NCBI RefSeq assembly: GCF_023218175.1
Contig: NZ_JALPTH010000030.1
Coordinates: 28,275-92,274, forward strand
Direction: 5' to 3'
Length of the DNA stretch: 64,000 bases
Origin: Streptomyces lichenis
GTDB lineage: Bacteria > Actinomycetota > Actinomycetes > Streptomycetales > Streptomycetaceae
Part shown: positions 51,091 through 59,332 of the stretch, piece by piece
How the letters are laid out: every line of letters begins with the position of its first letter
Numbering within the stretch: the first letter of the stretch is position 1
Translations under genes and position numbers: made by a program
Notes under the pieces: generated by a model
The model's database searches: none
Told to the model about the DNA's origin: nothing
What the model saw: the letters and a program-made list of their open reading frames with translations, nothing else

Positions 51091-52866
51091 CTACCAGCGG
51101 TACGGCTCGTAGACCGGCATACAGCCGCTGTCGGTGGCGTTCAACGCGTCCGCGTCCTTCGGCAGGTCGCCCGCCTTGGGCTTCTCCGCCTTCGGGAACG
51201 CGGAGCCCTCGGTCCAGTCGGCGCCCACGGTCAGGGTCAGCACCGGGACGTCCCCGGCCCGTACCGCGCCGGTCGGCAGCCCCAGCGCCTTGGCGACGGA
51301 GAGGGCGTCGGCCCGCTCCTCCGCCCCGCCGCCGGCCCGGTAGACCAGGGCGGTCTTCTCGCTCGGGTCCACCTGGTCCGAGGCGGTCGCGGCGGTGAAC
51401 CCCCCGGCCCGCAGCGCCTCGGCGACCGCGCCGGCCCGCCCCTTCACCAGCTTTCCGTCCTCCCCGCCGGTGCCGTTGACCACGCTGATCCCGATGGTGT
51501 CCGGCTCGGCGGCTGCCGGTCCGCTCGGCGTCGGCTCGGGACGGGGCGAGGTCTTCGGCGCGGAGGTGTCCGCGGACTCCTCCGCGCGCTTGTCCCGGTC
51601 ACCGGGCTCGCCGTTGGAGTCGAAGGCGACGTCCTCGCGGAGCAGGGTGAACAGCTTCTCCGCGTCGGAGTCGACGGGCACCAGGTGGTTGCGGTTGCCG
51701 ACGTACTCCTGGGTCGGCAGCGTCGTCATGGTGATCCGGTCCAGCGGCACGTCCCGCAGCTCCATGGCGAGGTCGAACAGCCGCATCACCGAGCCCAGTT
51801 CGTCGGAGACCTGGAGCGCCTTGGTGCCCTCCTCGGCCAGGTCCATGATCCTGCCGGTGCCGGTGAACGCGTTCTGCTCCTTGAGCTTGCGGATCAGCGC
51901 GCTGATGTACATGTGCCGGGCCTTGGCGCGGCCCTGGTCGTTGTAGAAGGCGTGCCGGGTGCGCAGCCACTGGAGGGCCTGCTCGCCCTTGACCTCGGTG
52001 GTGCCCTTCTTGAGCTTCAGCCCGGACCCGCCGCTGACCGCCGCCGTCGGCCGGTCCCACACGTTCTGCTCGACGCAGACCGGGACGCCCTCGACCGCGT
52101 CGGCCATCCGCACCAGACCGGCGAAGTCGACCATCATCCAGTGGTCGATGTAGACCCCGGTCAGCTTCTCCCAGGTGGCCAGCGTGCAGCCCGGACCGCC
52201 GCGCGCCAGCGACTCGTTGATGATCATGGTGGTCGGCTGGTACGTCTTGCCGCTCCCCGGGTCCTTGCACTCCGGGATGTCCACCCGGGTGTCCCGCGGA
52301 ATGCTGGTGATGGAGGCGTTCTTCCGGTCGGCCGAGACATGCAGCAGCATCTGGACGTCGGCCCGGGGCGGGGTGCCGCGGTTCTCCCGGCTGCCGCCGA
52401 GGGCGATGTTCTCGTCGGAGTTACGGCTGTCCGAGCCGAGGAGCAGGATGTTGAGCGGGGTCTTGCCGGCCGCGTCGGGCCCGGACCTGGTCACTCCGCT
52501 CTTGCCGCTGCTGCGTTCGCTGCTGCGGAGGTTGCCGTCCAGATGGCGGTAGTACAGGTAACCGGCCCCGGCCGTGCCGAGTATGAGCAGCGAGAGCACC
52601 GAGGCGCTCCACCGCAGGATCCGCCGCCCCTTGCGGGGTCTCGGCCCGCCACCGCCCCCGGTGGCCGCACCCGAGGAGCCCGCCCCCGAGCCCGTACCGG
52701 ATGCCGATCCCGAGCCCGTACCGGCCGCCGATCCCGAGCCCGTACCGGAGTCCGCCCCTGCGGACCCGGCTCCCGCTCCCGCCCCCACCGCCGTCCCCGC
52801 CGTCTCCGGTCTGCGGCCCCGGGGGCGGGGTACGCGCTCCCCGCCGACCTTGCTGCCTCGTCCCAC
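51091..52866 (-). CDS. LCP family protein 3 with LytR_C domain
   Basis: This 591-aa protein has an N-terminal low-complexity Gly/Ser/Ala/Thr tail (about residues 25-80, GTGSGSAAGTGSGSASGTGS). Next comes a membrane helix (WSASVLSLLILGTAGAGYLY), then the LCP domain: LLLGSDSRNSDENI, ADVQMLLHVSADR, TSIPRDTRVDIPE, INESLARGGP and GEQALQWLRTRHAF. The LytR_C domain is in ISVVNGTGGEDGKLVKGRAG. A cysteine pair in the catalytic domain and one at the extreme C-terminus may form disulfides. It is 76 nt from LCP4 and probably in the same transcript. Confidence 0.92.
   Translation of the reverse strand: MGRGSKVGGERVPRPRGRRPETAGTAVGAGAGAGSAGADSGTGSGSAAGTGSGSASGTGSGAGSSGAATGGGGGPRPRKGRRILRWSASVLSLLILGTAGAGYLYYRHLDGNLRSSERSSGKSGVTRSGPDAAGKTPLNILLLGSDSRNSDENIALGGSRENRGTPPRADVQMLLHVSADRKNASITSIPRDTRVDIPECKDPGSGKTYQPTTMIINESLARGGPGCTLATWEKLTGVYIDHWMMVDFAGLVRMADAVEGVPVCVEQNVWDRPTAAVSGGSGLKLKKGTTEVKGEQALQWLRTRHAFYNDQGRAKARHMYISALIRKLKEQNAFTGTGRIMDLAEEGTKALQVSDELGSVMRLFDLAMELRDVPLDRITMTTLPTQEYVGNRNHLVPVDSDAEKLFTLLREDVAFDSNGEPGDRDKRAEESADTSAPKTSPRPEPTPSGPAAAEPDTIGISVVNGTGGEDGKLVKGRAGAVAEALRAGGFTAATASDQVDPSEKTALVYRAGGGAEERADALSVAKALGLPTGAVRAGDVPVLTLTVGADWTEGSAFPKAEKPKAGDLPKDADALNATDSGCMPVYEPYRW
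52683..52750. repeat. Short 24-bp coding repeats in LCP3 tail
   Basis: Repeats containing GATCCCGAGCCCGTACCGG recur with 24-bp spacing and encode the Ser/Gly/Thr tail of LCP3. They share the core GAGCCCGTACCGG with nothing else nearby except the related array in LCP4. Confidence 0.7.
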
Positions 52867-52942
52867 CCCTGGTCCCCCCTGCCCCTACGGCTGCGCCGCC
52901 GCGTTCACCGCGGCGGCGCCATCGGCCGTGTCCGTGTCCGTG

Positions 52943-54865
52943 TCACTGTGCGCAGATGCGCTTGTCGGCCCCGACCTGGCCCACGTCCGGCGCCTTCTTC
53001 GGCGGGGCGATGGACACCCCGGCCCCCTTGAAGTCGCCACCGAGCACCAGCTTCATCGGCTGCATGGCCTCCGCGTCCTCGGCGGCCGGCTTCATCGCCG
53101 ACGCCGGAAGCCCCATCAGATCGGCCAGCTTGCGCGCCTGGCCGGCCTGGTTCGGCCCGTACTCCAGGCTCGTCTTGTCCTGCTCCTTCGGGGCGTTGCT
53201 CTGGTTCGAGGACTTCAGCACGCCCTGCTGGTTCTGCAGCCAGCTGAGCGTCTGCTGCGCCGCACCGGCGATCCCGCTGCCGTTGTAGACGTCCACCCGC
53301 ACCTCGGAGGCCTCGGCGCGGTCGCCCTTGAGCAGCGCCTCCTGCTTGCTCTTGGCCGCCTTCTCCTTCTTCTTGACCTCGGTGAAGGAGACATCGTTCT
53401 GGATCATGCTGAACACCTGCGGTGCCTTGGCCTGGTCCAGCACGACGGTGGCCTTGACCGTCTCCGCCGGGTTGTCCTGGACCGGGACGGTCGCGAAGGT
53501 GATGTTCTTCAGGTCGATCGAGCTGATCTCCTGCCCCAGTCCGGTCAGCTTGGGGATGTCGCCGATGCCCTTGTCCACGGTGAGCGCCTGGGTGACGGCG
53601 TCCGCCAGGTTGTACATCCGCTTGGGGTTGCCGAGCGTCTCCTCCTTCATCTTCCGGATCATCGACGCGATGAACTGCTGCTGCTGCTTGATCCGGTCGA
53701 GGTCGCTCTCGTTGCCCAGGCCGTGCCGGTTCCGCAGGAAGGCGAGTGCCTGCTCACCCATGATCGTGTGGTCGCCCGCGTCCAGGTTCAGCTTGGAGGA
53801 CTTGTCCCGGATCGGCTCGGCCAGGCACACCTCCACCCCCTCGATGGCCGTGGTCAGCGTCTTCACCGCGTTGAAGTCCGCCATCATGAAGTGGTCCGGC
53901 TTGACGCCGATCAGCTTCTCCACCGTGCGCATGGTGCAGCCGGGGTCGCGCCCCTCCACACCGAAGCTCTCGTTGAACCGGGTGAACGGGTTGCCGGGGA
54001 TGACCTTGGTGGAGCCGTCCGGCTGCTTGGTGGGGCAGTCGGGGATCTCGGTCTTCAGATCGCGCGGGATGCTGAGCGCGGTGGCGTTGGTGCGGTCCTC
54101 CGACACATGGAAGAGGAAGGTCGTGTCGGCGTGGCCGGTGGAGTTCTCGCGGTCGCCGTAGGCCTCGTTCCCCTCGCCGGTACGGACGTCCGAGCCCAGG
54201 ATGAGGATGTTGATCGGACCGTCCTTGAGCGAGCCGCCGTTGGCCGCGTCACCCACGTCGATCGTGTTGATGTTGCCGTTCAGCTTGTTGTAGATGACGT
54301 ACGCGGTGACCGAGGCGCCCACGACCACGAAGCCCATGATCCCGGCCGTCCACAGCACGGCCTTCTTCTTCCCGGACGCGCCCTGCTTGCGCTTGCGGCG
54401 GCCGCGCGGGTCCGGCGGCGCGGCGGCGGTGCGGCGGCGCTGGCCGGGCACCGGGCGGGCCGGGTCGGCGGAGGTACGCGAACCGGAACCGCTCCGCGAG
54501 CCCGATCCCGTACGCGTACCGGACCCCGATCCCGTGCGCGAGCCGGACCCGGAACCCGTGCGCGAGCCGGACCCGGAACCCGTCCGCGAGCCGGACCCCG
54601 ATCCCGTCCGCGAGCCGGACCCCGATCCCGTACGCGTACCGGACCCGGATCCTGCCCCCGTGCGCGTACCGGAGGCGGAGTCCTTGCGCGGGCCGGGAGC
54701 CCGGCGGCGCGCGGAGGGTCCGGCGGCGCCGTGGGCCGTTCCGGTCTCCGGCTGCTGCGGTCCGGAACGGTCCAGTCGCAGTTCGTAGTTGCCGGTCTCC
54801 GGGTTCAGCACCCATTGGTCTGCGGGATCGATGTCCTCCACCCGCCCACGGCTCTGCGCATCCAC
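52943..54865 (-). CDS. LCP family protein 4 with repeat tail and LytR_C domain
   Basis: This 640-aa protein begins with a conserved-looking cytoplasmic segment (DIDPADQWVLNPETGNYELR). An Arg/Thr/Gly/Ser octapeptide repeat (about residues 65-125, unit RTGSGSGS) is followed by a basic stretch and a membrane helix (AGIMGFVVVGASVTAYVIY). The LCP domain has LILGSDVRTGEGNEAYGDRE, ADTTFLFHVSEDR, LSIPRDLKTEIPD and GEQALAFLRNRHGL. LytR_C holds VRVDVYNGSGIAGAAQQTLS. GTG 54865 has GGAGGA upstream; a GTG at 54892 is the alternative. Confidence 0.92.
   Translation of the reverse strand: MDAQSRGRVEDIDPADQWVLNPETGNYELRLDRSGPQQPETGTAHGAAGPSARRRAPGPRKDSASGTRTGAGSGSGTRTGSGSGSRTGSGSGSRTGSGSGSRTGSGSGSRTGSGSGTRTGSGSRSGSGSRTSADPARPVPGQRRRTAAAPPDPRGRRKRKQGASGKKKAVLWTAGIMGFVVVGASVTAYVIYNKLNGNINTIDVGDAANGGSLKDGPINILILGSDVRTGEGNEAYGDRENSTGHADTTFLFHVSEDRTNATALSIPRDLKTEIPDCPTKQPDGSTKVIPGNPFTRFNESFGVEGRDPGCTMRTVEKLIGVKPDHFMMADFNAVKTLTTAIEGVEVCLAEPIRDKSSKLNLDAGDHTIMGEQALAFLRNRHGLGNESDLDRIKQQQQFIASMIRKMKEETLGNPKRMYNLADAVTQALTVDKGIGDIPKLTGLGQEISSIDLKNITFATVPVQDNPAETVKATVVLDQAKAPQVFSMIQNDVSFTEVKKKEKAAKSKQEALLKGDRAEASEVRVDVYNGSGIAGAAQQTLSWLQNQQGVLKSSNQSNAPKEQDKTSLEYGPNQAGQARKLADLMGLPASAMKPAAEDAEAMQPMKLVLGGDFKGAGVSIAPPKKAPDVGQVGADKRICAQ
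54495..54662. repeat. 24-bp tandem repeat array within LCP4
   Basis: Five consecutive 24-bp units (54513-54632; consensus CGCGAGCCGGACCCSGAWCC plus CGTS) are flanked by an 18-bp and a 30-bp variant. All lengths are multiples of three, so the array can change copy number without frameshift. It encodes the RTGSGSGS tail. Confidence 0.92.
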
Positions 54866-55128
54866 GGTGCTTGGGTCCTCCGTCGGTGCCACTCAAGGCG
54901 CCTCGTTCCCCAAGGAGGACGCCCGGGTCCAAAATCCGGTTGCGTGCGAACCACGGTCTGGAGCACCCCGGATCGCGTCACACTATCCGCCCAGTTCAGC
55001 GCGGGGCGACGCCCGTGACAAATTCCACCCTCTTTACAACTGGGCAATCCGCTCAATCCGCGTAGATGGACGCCCGGTCCTTGGTTAGGGCTTTACTCGC
55101 GGGTACGGCCGTCAAGGCGACGGCGGCG

Positions 55129-56664
55129 CTACGGGCAGGCGCCCGAGGCCGCGTTGGTGCCGGTGAAGGTGGGCAGGGCGGACGGCTTGCGCTTCCGGTT
55201 GCCGGCGGCGCCCGATTCGTTTGGGTCGTCCTCCGGCTCGACCGCCACCGGCTTGTCCGCGCGCAGCCGTCCGAAGAGGGCGTTCGCCTGCGGCTGCACC
55301 AGTTCGTCCCGGTTCGCGTCCTCGCGGTACGGGCGCCGGGGCACCGTCAGGAACTGCACCTTCTCCGTGGGCACCCCGCGCATCGCCCGGGTCAGGTCGT
55401 ACAGGTCCTTCAGCGAGTCCAGCCCCGGGTCGGTGGTGAGCGACCTGGTCGCCGCGTCGAGCACCGGATACAGCCGGGTCGGGTTGAGCAGCACGCCGTT
55501 GCTCTGCACCTTGTTCACCAGCGCGCCCAGGAACTGCTGCTGGCGGTCCATCCGCGCGGTGTCACTGCCGTTGCCGAGCGTCTTGCGGGCCCGTACGTAG
55601 CCGAGGGCCTGCTCGCCGTCGAGCGTCCGGGCGCCCGCCTTCAGGTCCACCTTGGCGTCCGGGTCGTGGATCGGCTGCCGTACGCACACCCGCACCCCGC
55701 CGACCGCGTCCACCATCTTCTTGAACCCCCCGAAGTCGACCACGATGTGGTGGTCCACCCGGATACCGGTCAGCTTCTCCAGGGTCCGGATGGTGCAGGC
55801 CGTGCCGCCCACCTCGAAGGCCTTGTTGAACTGGGCGAAGGCGGCCGGCGCGGTGCCGCCCTCGCGGTCGCGGCAGCTCGGCGTGCGCACCATCAGGTCG
55901 CGCGGCACCGAGACGGCCGTCGCGCGGCGCCGGTCGGCGGCCAGGTGCACCAGGATCGCGGTGTCCGAGCGCTGGGTGCCCTTGTCCCGTCCGTAGGCGG
56001 AATTGCCGCTGCCGGCCCGGGTGTCGGAGCCGAGGAGCAGGATGTTCCGCGCCCCGTGCGCCAGCGAGGCCGGCCGCTCGCGCTCGTACCGCTCCAGTTC
56101 GGCGGCGGCCGAGGTGTCGGTGGTGATGTTGCCGTCCAGCTTCCGGTACAGCCACCAGCCGCCCCCGGCCGCGGCCAGCACACTGAGCGCCCCGGTGAAC
56201 GCCACCACCCGCAGCCAGCGGGGCCGCCGGTACGAGGAGGGCGCGGCCCCCGCCCGCGCGGCCGGCCCCGGAACCCCGTCCCGGGCGGGCCACCCGGGGG
56301 GTGCGTCCTGAGCGCCGTCCCGGGCGGGCCAACCCGGTGGCGGGGCCTGGGCGTTCCCGTTCCCGTTCCTGCCCCCGTTCCCGCTTCCGCTTCCGCTCCC
56401 GTTCCTGCCCCCGTTCCCGTTCCCGATCCCGCTTCCGCCGGGCTGGGGCGGGCGGCGCGGCTTGTTCGGGCGACCGGACGACGAGTGGCCCCGCTCACCG
56501 CCGGGCTGGCGGCCCCGGCCGCTCCCGGGCCGGCCGGCCCGGCCGGAGGGCCGCTTGCGGCGCCCACCGCGGCCGGGGTCCGGGGGCGTGCCGGGGCTGT
56601 CCGTCACCTGGTCGTCCCGCCCTTCCTCGCCGCCTGGGCCGTACGCCTCCCGGCGCCGGCGCAT
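55129..56664 (-). CDS. LCP family protein 5
   Basis: This 511-aa protein has about 145 residues of cytoplasmic tail, rich in Arg, Pro and a Gly/Asn/Ser repeat (GNGNGGRNGSGSGSGNGGRN), with a duplicated PPGWPARDG. A membrane helix (VVAFTGALSVLAAAGGGWWL) leads to the LCP domain with LLLGSDTRAGSGNSAYGRDK, RSDTAILVHLAADR, VSVPRDLMVRTPS, FNKAFEVGGTACT and GEQALGYVRARKTL. It has no LytR_C domain. ATG 56664 follows GGAGGAACGG. It ends 263 nt upstream of the LCP4 start. Confidence 0.92.
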   Translation of the reverse strand: MRRRREAYGPGGEEGRDDQVTDSPGTPPDPGRGGRRKRPSGRAGRPGSGRGRQPGGERGHSSSGRPNKPRRPPQPGGSGIGNGNGGRNGSGSGSGNGGRNGNGNAQAPPPGWPARDGAQDAPPGWPARDGVPGPAARAGAAPSSYRRPRWLRVVAFTGALSVLAAAGGGWWLYRKLDGNITTDTSAAAELERYERERPASLAHGARNILLLGSDTRAGSGNSAYGRDKGTQRSDTAILVHLAADRRRATAVSVPRDLMVRTPSCRDREGGTAPAAFAQFNKAFEVGGTACTIRTLEKLTGIRVDHHIVVDFGGFKKMVDAVGGVRVCVRQPIHDPDAKVDLKAGARTLDGEQALGYVRARKTLGNGSDTARMDRQQQFLGALVNKVQSNGVLLNPTRLYPVLDAATRSLTTDPGLDSLKDLYDLTRAMRGVPTEKVQFLTVPRRPYREDANRDELVQPQANALFGRLRADKPVAVEPEDDPNESGAAGNRKRKPSALPTFTGTNAASGACP

Positions 56665-56784
56665 CCGTTCCTCCGATCATCCGACGGAGTGGGCGCCGGG
56701 ACCCGGTGGAACGGCCCCGCTGTCCGCCGGACGGGTGGCGCGGCGGGGATACCGCGAGGCCCGGGCGCGGCTCAGGGACCGGGC

Positions 56785-57537
56785 TCAGCGCAGGGTGTGC
56801 GTGATCCGCTCGCTGCCGACCCGCTTCTCCAGCTCCGCCGCGCCCAGCCGATCGAGGTTCCGGCACAGCACCACCGAGGCGCCCGCCGCCAGCGGCGCGT
56901 ACAGCCCCGCCGACAGCCCCTCCCACCCGTCGTACGGCAGCGCCGACAGCACCCGGGAACCGGTGGTCAGCCCCAGCCGGCCGGCGTCGGCCCGGGCCCG
57001 CTCCACCAGTTCGGCGCCGGTCAGTTCGGCGCCGCCGACCGCGAGCGCCGGGGTGTCCGGGTCCACCGGGACGTACGGGGCGAAGACATCGCCCTGGGTG
57101 GGCACCTCGACCGCGTAGTCGTCGTAACCCTCCGGCGCGGCCGGGAAGCGGCGGCCCAGCGGGGCCAGCGACAGCGCCAGCCGCTCACCGGGGCAGGCCA
57201 GCCCGTCCGCCAGCCGGTCAGGACCGGCCACCACATGGTCCGCGAGCGAGGGGTCGCCGCCCACGTCGGCCACCACGCCCACCGAGGCGCAGGCCACCAG
57301 CCACACCGCGGTCTGCCAGTGCGCCGGAAGCAGCAGCGCCACCCGTTCGCCCGGCTCGGCGGAGAGCCCGTCCTGCAGCAGATTGGCGGTCTTGGCCACC
57401 CAGTTGGCGAAGGTGGCCACCGACAGTTCGACGCGTTCACCGGTGGCGTCGTCGTAGAAGGTGACCAAGGGGCGGGCCGGGTCCGCGGCGAGCGCGGATC
57501 GCAGCAGGTCGGCGGGGGTGCGGTCGCTGGCGTTCAC
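56785..57537 (-). CDS. TIGR03089 family protein
   Basis: This 250-aa actinobacterial protein resembles the N-terminal part of acyl-adenylate-forming enzymes: LVTFYDDATGERVELSVATF, ANWVAKTANLLQDGL, GERVALLLPAHWQ and VLSALPYDGWEGLSAGLYAP. It lacks the rest of the adenylation domain and the usual Gly/Ser/Thr-rich ATP loop, so AMP-ligase activity is unlikely. From memory this corresponds to TIGR03089, function unknown. GTG 57537 has TACCCT 7 nt upstream and no ribosome site, so it looks leaderless. It is divergent from the amidase gene. Confidence 0.8.
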   Translation of the reverse strand: MNASDRTPADLLRSALAADPARPLVTFYDDATGERVELSVATFANWVAKTANLLQDGLSAEPGERVALLLPAHWQTAVWLVACASVGVVADVGGDPSLADHVVAGPDRLADGLACPGERLALSLAPLGRRFPAAPEGYDDYAVEVPTQGDVFAPYVPVDPDTPALAVGGAELTGAELVERARADAGRLGLTTGSRVLSALPYDGWEGLSAGLYAPLAAGASVVLCRNLDRLGAAELEKRVGSERITHTLR

Positions 57538-57550
57538 CCGCGCAAGGGTA
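57535..57550 (-). promoter_or_regulatory. Candidate leaderless promoter of TIGR03089 gene
   Basis: On the minus strand TACCCT (57550-57545) precedes the GTG start by 7 nt with no Shine-Dalgarno sequence between. The layout mirrors that of purK. Confidence 0.45.
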
Positions 57551-57677
57551 CGCGCGCGAGCGCGGCGTACGGGGCCGTACCGGTGACGGCGGGTCCACCG
57601 GATGGCCGACGGGCCGTCACGTCCCGTACGGAGCAACCGGCAGGCGAAGCCGCGCCGACGCGGCCCACGATCGGCTC

Positions 57678-59162
57678 ATGCGTGCCAACCTAGCTCTCGC
57701 GATCGGCGTCGCGTGCACCGCGGCGCTGGTGATCCCGCTCTCGTCGCCCGCCGCCGCCCACCCGGCCCCGAACGACGCCCCCGTCAGCGCGCGGCACACC
57801 GCCGCCACCGCGCCCGCCACCGGCCCTGCCGCCAGGTCCGCCGCCACCGCCCCCTCCGCCCGGACCGGTGCCGCCGTTTCCGGCTCCACCCAGTCCGTGC
57901 CGCTGGTCGGCCTGCGCGCCGACCAGACCACCGGCGCCCCGCAGCAGGGCCTGTCCCAGCGCGACACCAAGCCGTTCTCGCTGCTGGGGGTGGTGTGGGA
58001 GGAGCCCGCGGCCGCCCTCGACGGCACCGTCCAGGTCCGCACCCGGGCCGCCGCCACCGGGGACTGGTCCGAGTGGCAGGACCTGGAGACCCACAACGAG
58101 GCGCACGGCGCCGACGCCGGCACCGCCGAGGGCGACGCGGACACCCTGCGCGGCTCCACCGCCCCGCTCTGGGTGGGCGCCTCGGACGGCGTCGAGGTGC
58201 GGGTACGGGCCGAGGCCCCCCGCGAGGGCTCCACCGCCGCCACCCCCCTCCCGCGCGGCCTGCGGGTGGACCTGGTCGACCCGGGCGACGACCCCGCCGC
58301 CGCCCCGGGCACCACCACCCCCGGCAACACCTCCGTCGAGCCCCAGCCGGGCAGCGGGGAGACCGCCGCCGACAGCCCCCTCACCGGCGCCATGCTGACC
58401 GCCGAGGAGTCCGCCGCCTCCGCCGTCAACGCCGAGCACGCCCCGCTGGGCGCGCTGGAGATCCCCGAGCTGTCGCAGGCCGATACCGAGGCGCTGTACG
58501 CCGAGGAGGCGGCCGAACGGAGCGAGCAGGCCGGCCAGGTGCCCGCCGCCAAGCCGTACGTCGGCCCGCGACCGGGCATCACCACCCGCAAGGGCTGGGG
58601 CGCCGACGAGAGCATGCGGGAGAAGAACTTCGTCTACACCAAGTCGGTGCAGGCCGCGTTCGTCCACCACAGCGCCACCGGCAACAACTACTCCTGCAGC
58701 CAGTCCGCCTCCGTGCTGCGCGGTATCTACCGCTACCACGTCAAGAGCAGCGGCTGGCGCGACTTCGGCTACAACTTCGCCGTCGACAAGTGCGGAAAGA
58801 TCTACGAAGGCCGGGCGGGAGGCGTGGCCAAGGCGGTGCTCGGCGCCCACACCCTCGGCTTCAACTCCAACAGCATGGGCGTCGTGGTGCTCGGCACCTA
58901 CAGCTCCTCCACCCCGCCGGCGGCCGCGGTCACCGGCGTCGCCAAGCTCACCGCGTGGAAGCTCGGCCTCTGGGGCAAGAACCCGAAGGGCACGGTCACC
59001 CTCACCTCGGGCGGCTCGAACCTGTACAAGAAGGGCGTACGGGTCAAGATGAACGTCATCTCGGGCCACCGCGACGGCTTCTCCACCGAGTGCCCGGGCG
59101 CCAAGCTCTACGGCCGCCTCGGCACCGCCCGCTCCACCGCCGCCAGGCTCCAGGGGCGCTGA
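57678..59162 (+). CDS. Secreted N-acetylmuramoyl-L-alanine amidase (PGRP type)
   Basis: This 494-aa exported protein has a signal peptide (about residues 1-27, ending SPAAAHP) and a long Ala/Pro/Thr-rich region with a beta-rich module (about 95-205). A C-terminal peptidoglycan-recognition/Amidase_2 domain (about 295-494) follows. Zinc ligands appear as H330 in AAFVHHSATG, a histidine in LGAHTLGFN and the cysteine in GHRDGFSTECPG; GYNFAVDKCGKIYEGR is the conserved core. It should cleave the amide between MurNAc and stem peptide. The start lacks a clear ribosome site. Confidence 0.92.
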   Translation: MRANLALAIGVACTAALVIPLSSPAAAHPAPNDAPVSARHTAATAPATGPAARSAATAPSARTGAAVSGSTQSVPLVGLRADQTTGAPQQGLSQRDTKPFSLLGVVWEEPAAALDGTVQVRTRAAATGDWSEWQDLETHNEAHGADAGTAEGDADTLRGSTAPLWVGASDGVEVRVRAEAPREGSTAATPLPRGLRVDLVDPGDDPAAAPGTTTPGNTSVEPQPGSGETAADSPLTGAMLTAEESAASAVNAEHAPLGALEIPELSQADTEALYAEEAAERSEQAGQVPAAKPYVGPRPGITTRKGWGADESMREKNFVYTKSVQAAFVHHSATGNNYSCSQSASVLRGIYRYHVKSSGWRDFGYNFAVDKCGKIYEGRAGGVAKAVLGAHTLGFNSNSMGVVVLGTYSSSTPPAAAVTGVAKLTAWKLGLWGKNPKGTVTLTSGGSNLYKKGVRVKMNVISGHRDGFSTECPGAKLYGRLGTARSTAARLQGR

Positions 59163-59211
59163 CCCGGCCGCCCCGACCGCGACCGTCACCCCGCCCGGGT
59201 CCGGTGTCCGC

Positions 59212-59238
59212 CCCGGTGCCGCCCGGGCGGGCACCGGG
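59212..59238 (+). terminator. Hairpin after amidase gene
   Basis: CCCGGTGCC and its complement (9-bp arms, 9-nt loop that is itself self-complementary) lie 50 nt past the amidase stop. Confidence 0.65.
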
Positions 59239-59332
59239 CACCCGCCCACCGTCTGCCTACACTGTCCGCTCGTGTCGGTCATACGACCGAGGTGGCCCAT
59301 CGACCGGACCCAGCAGGAAGCAGAGACGACAG

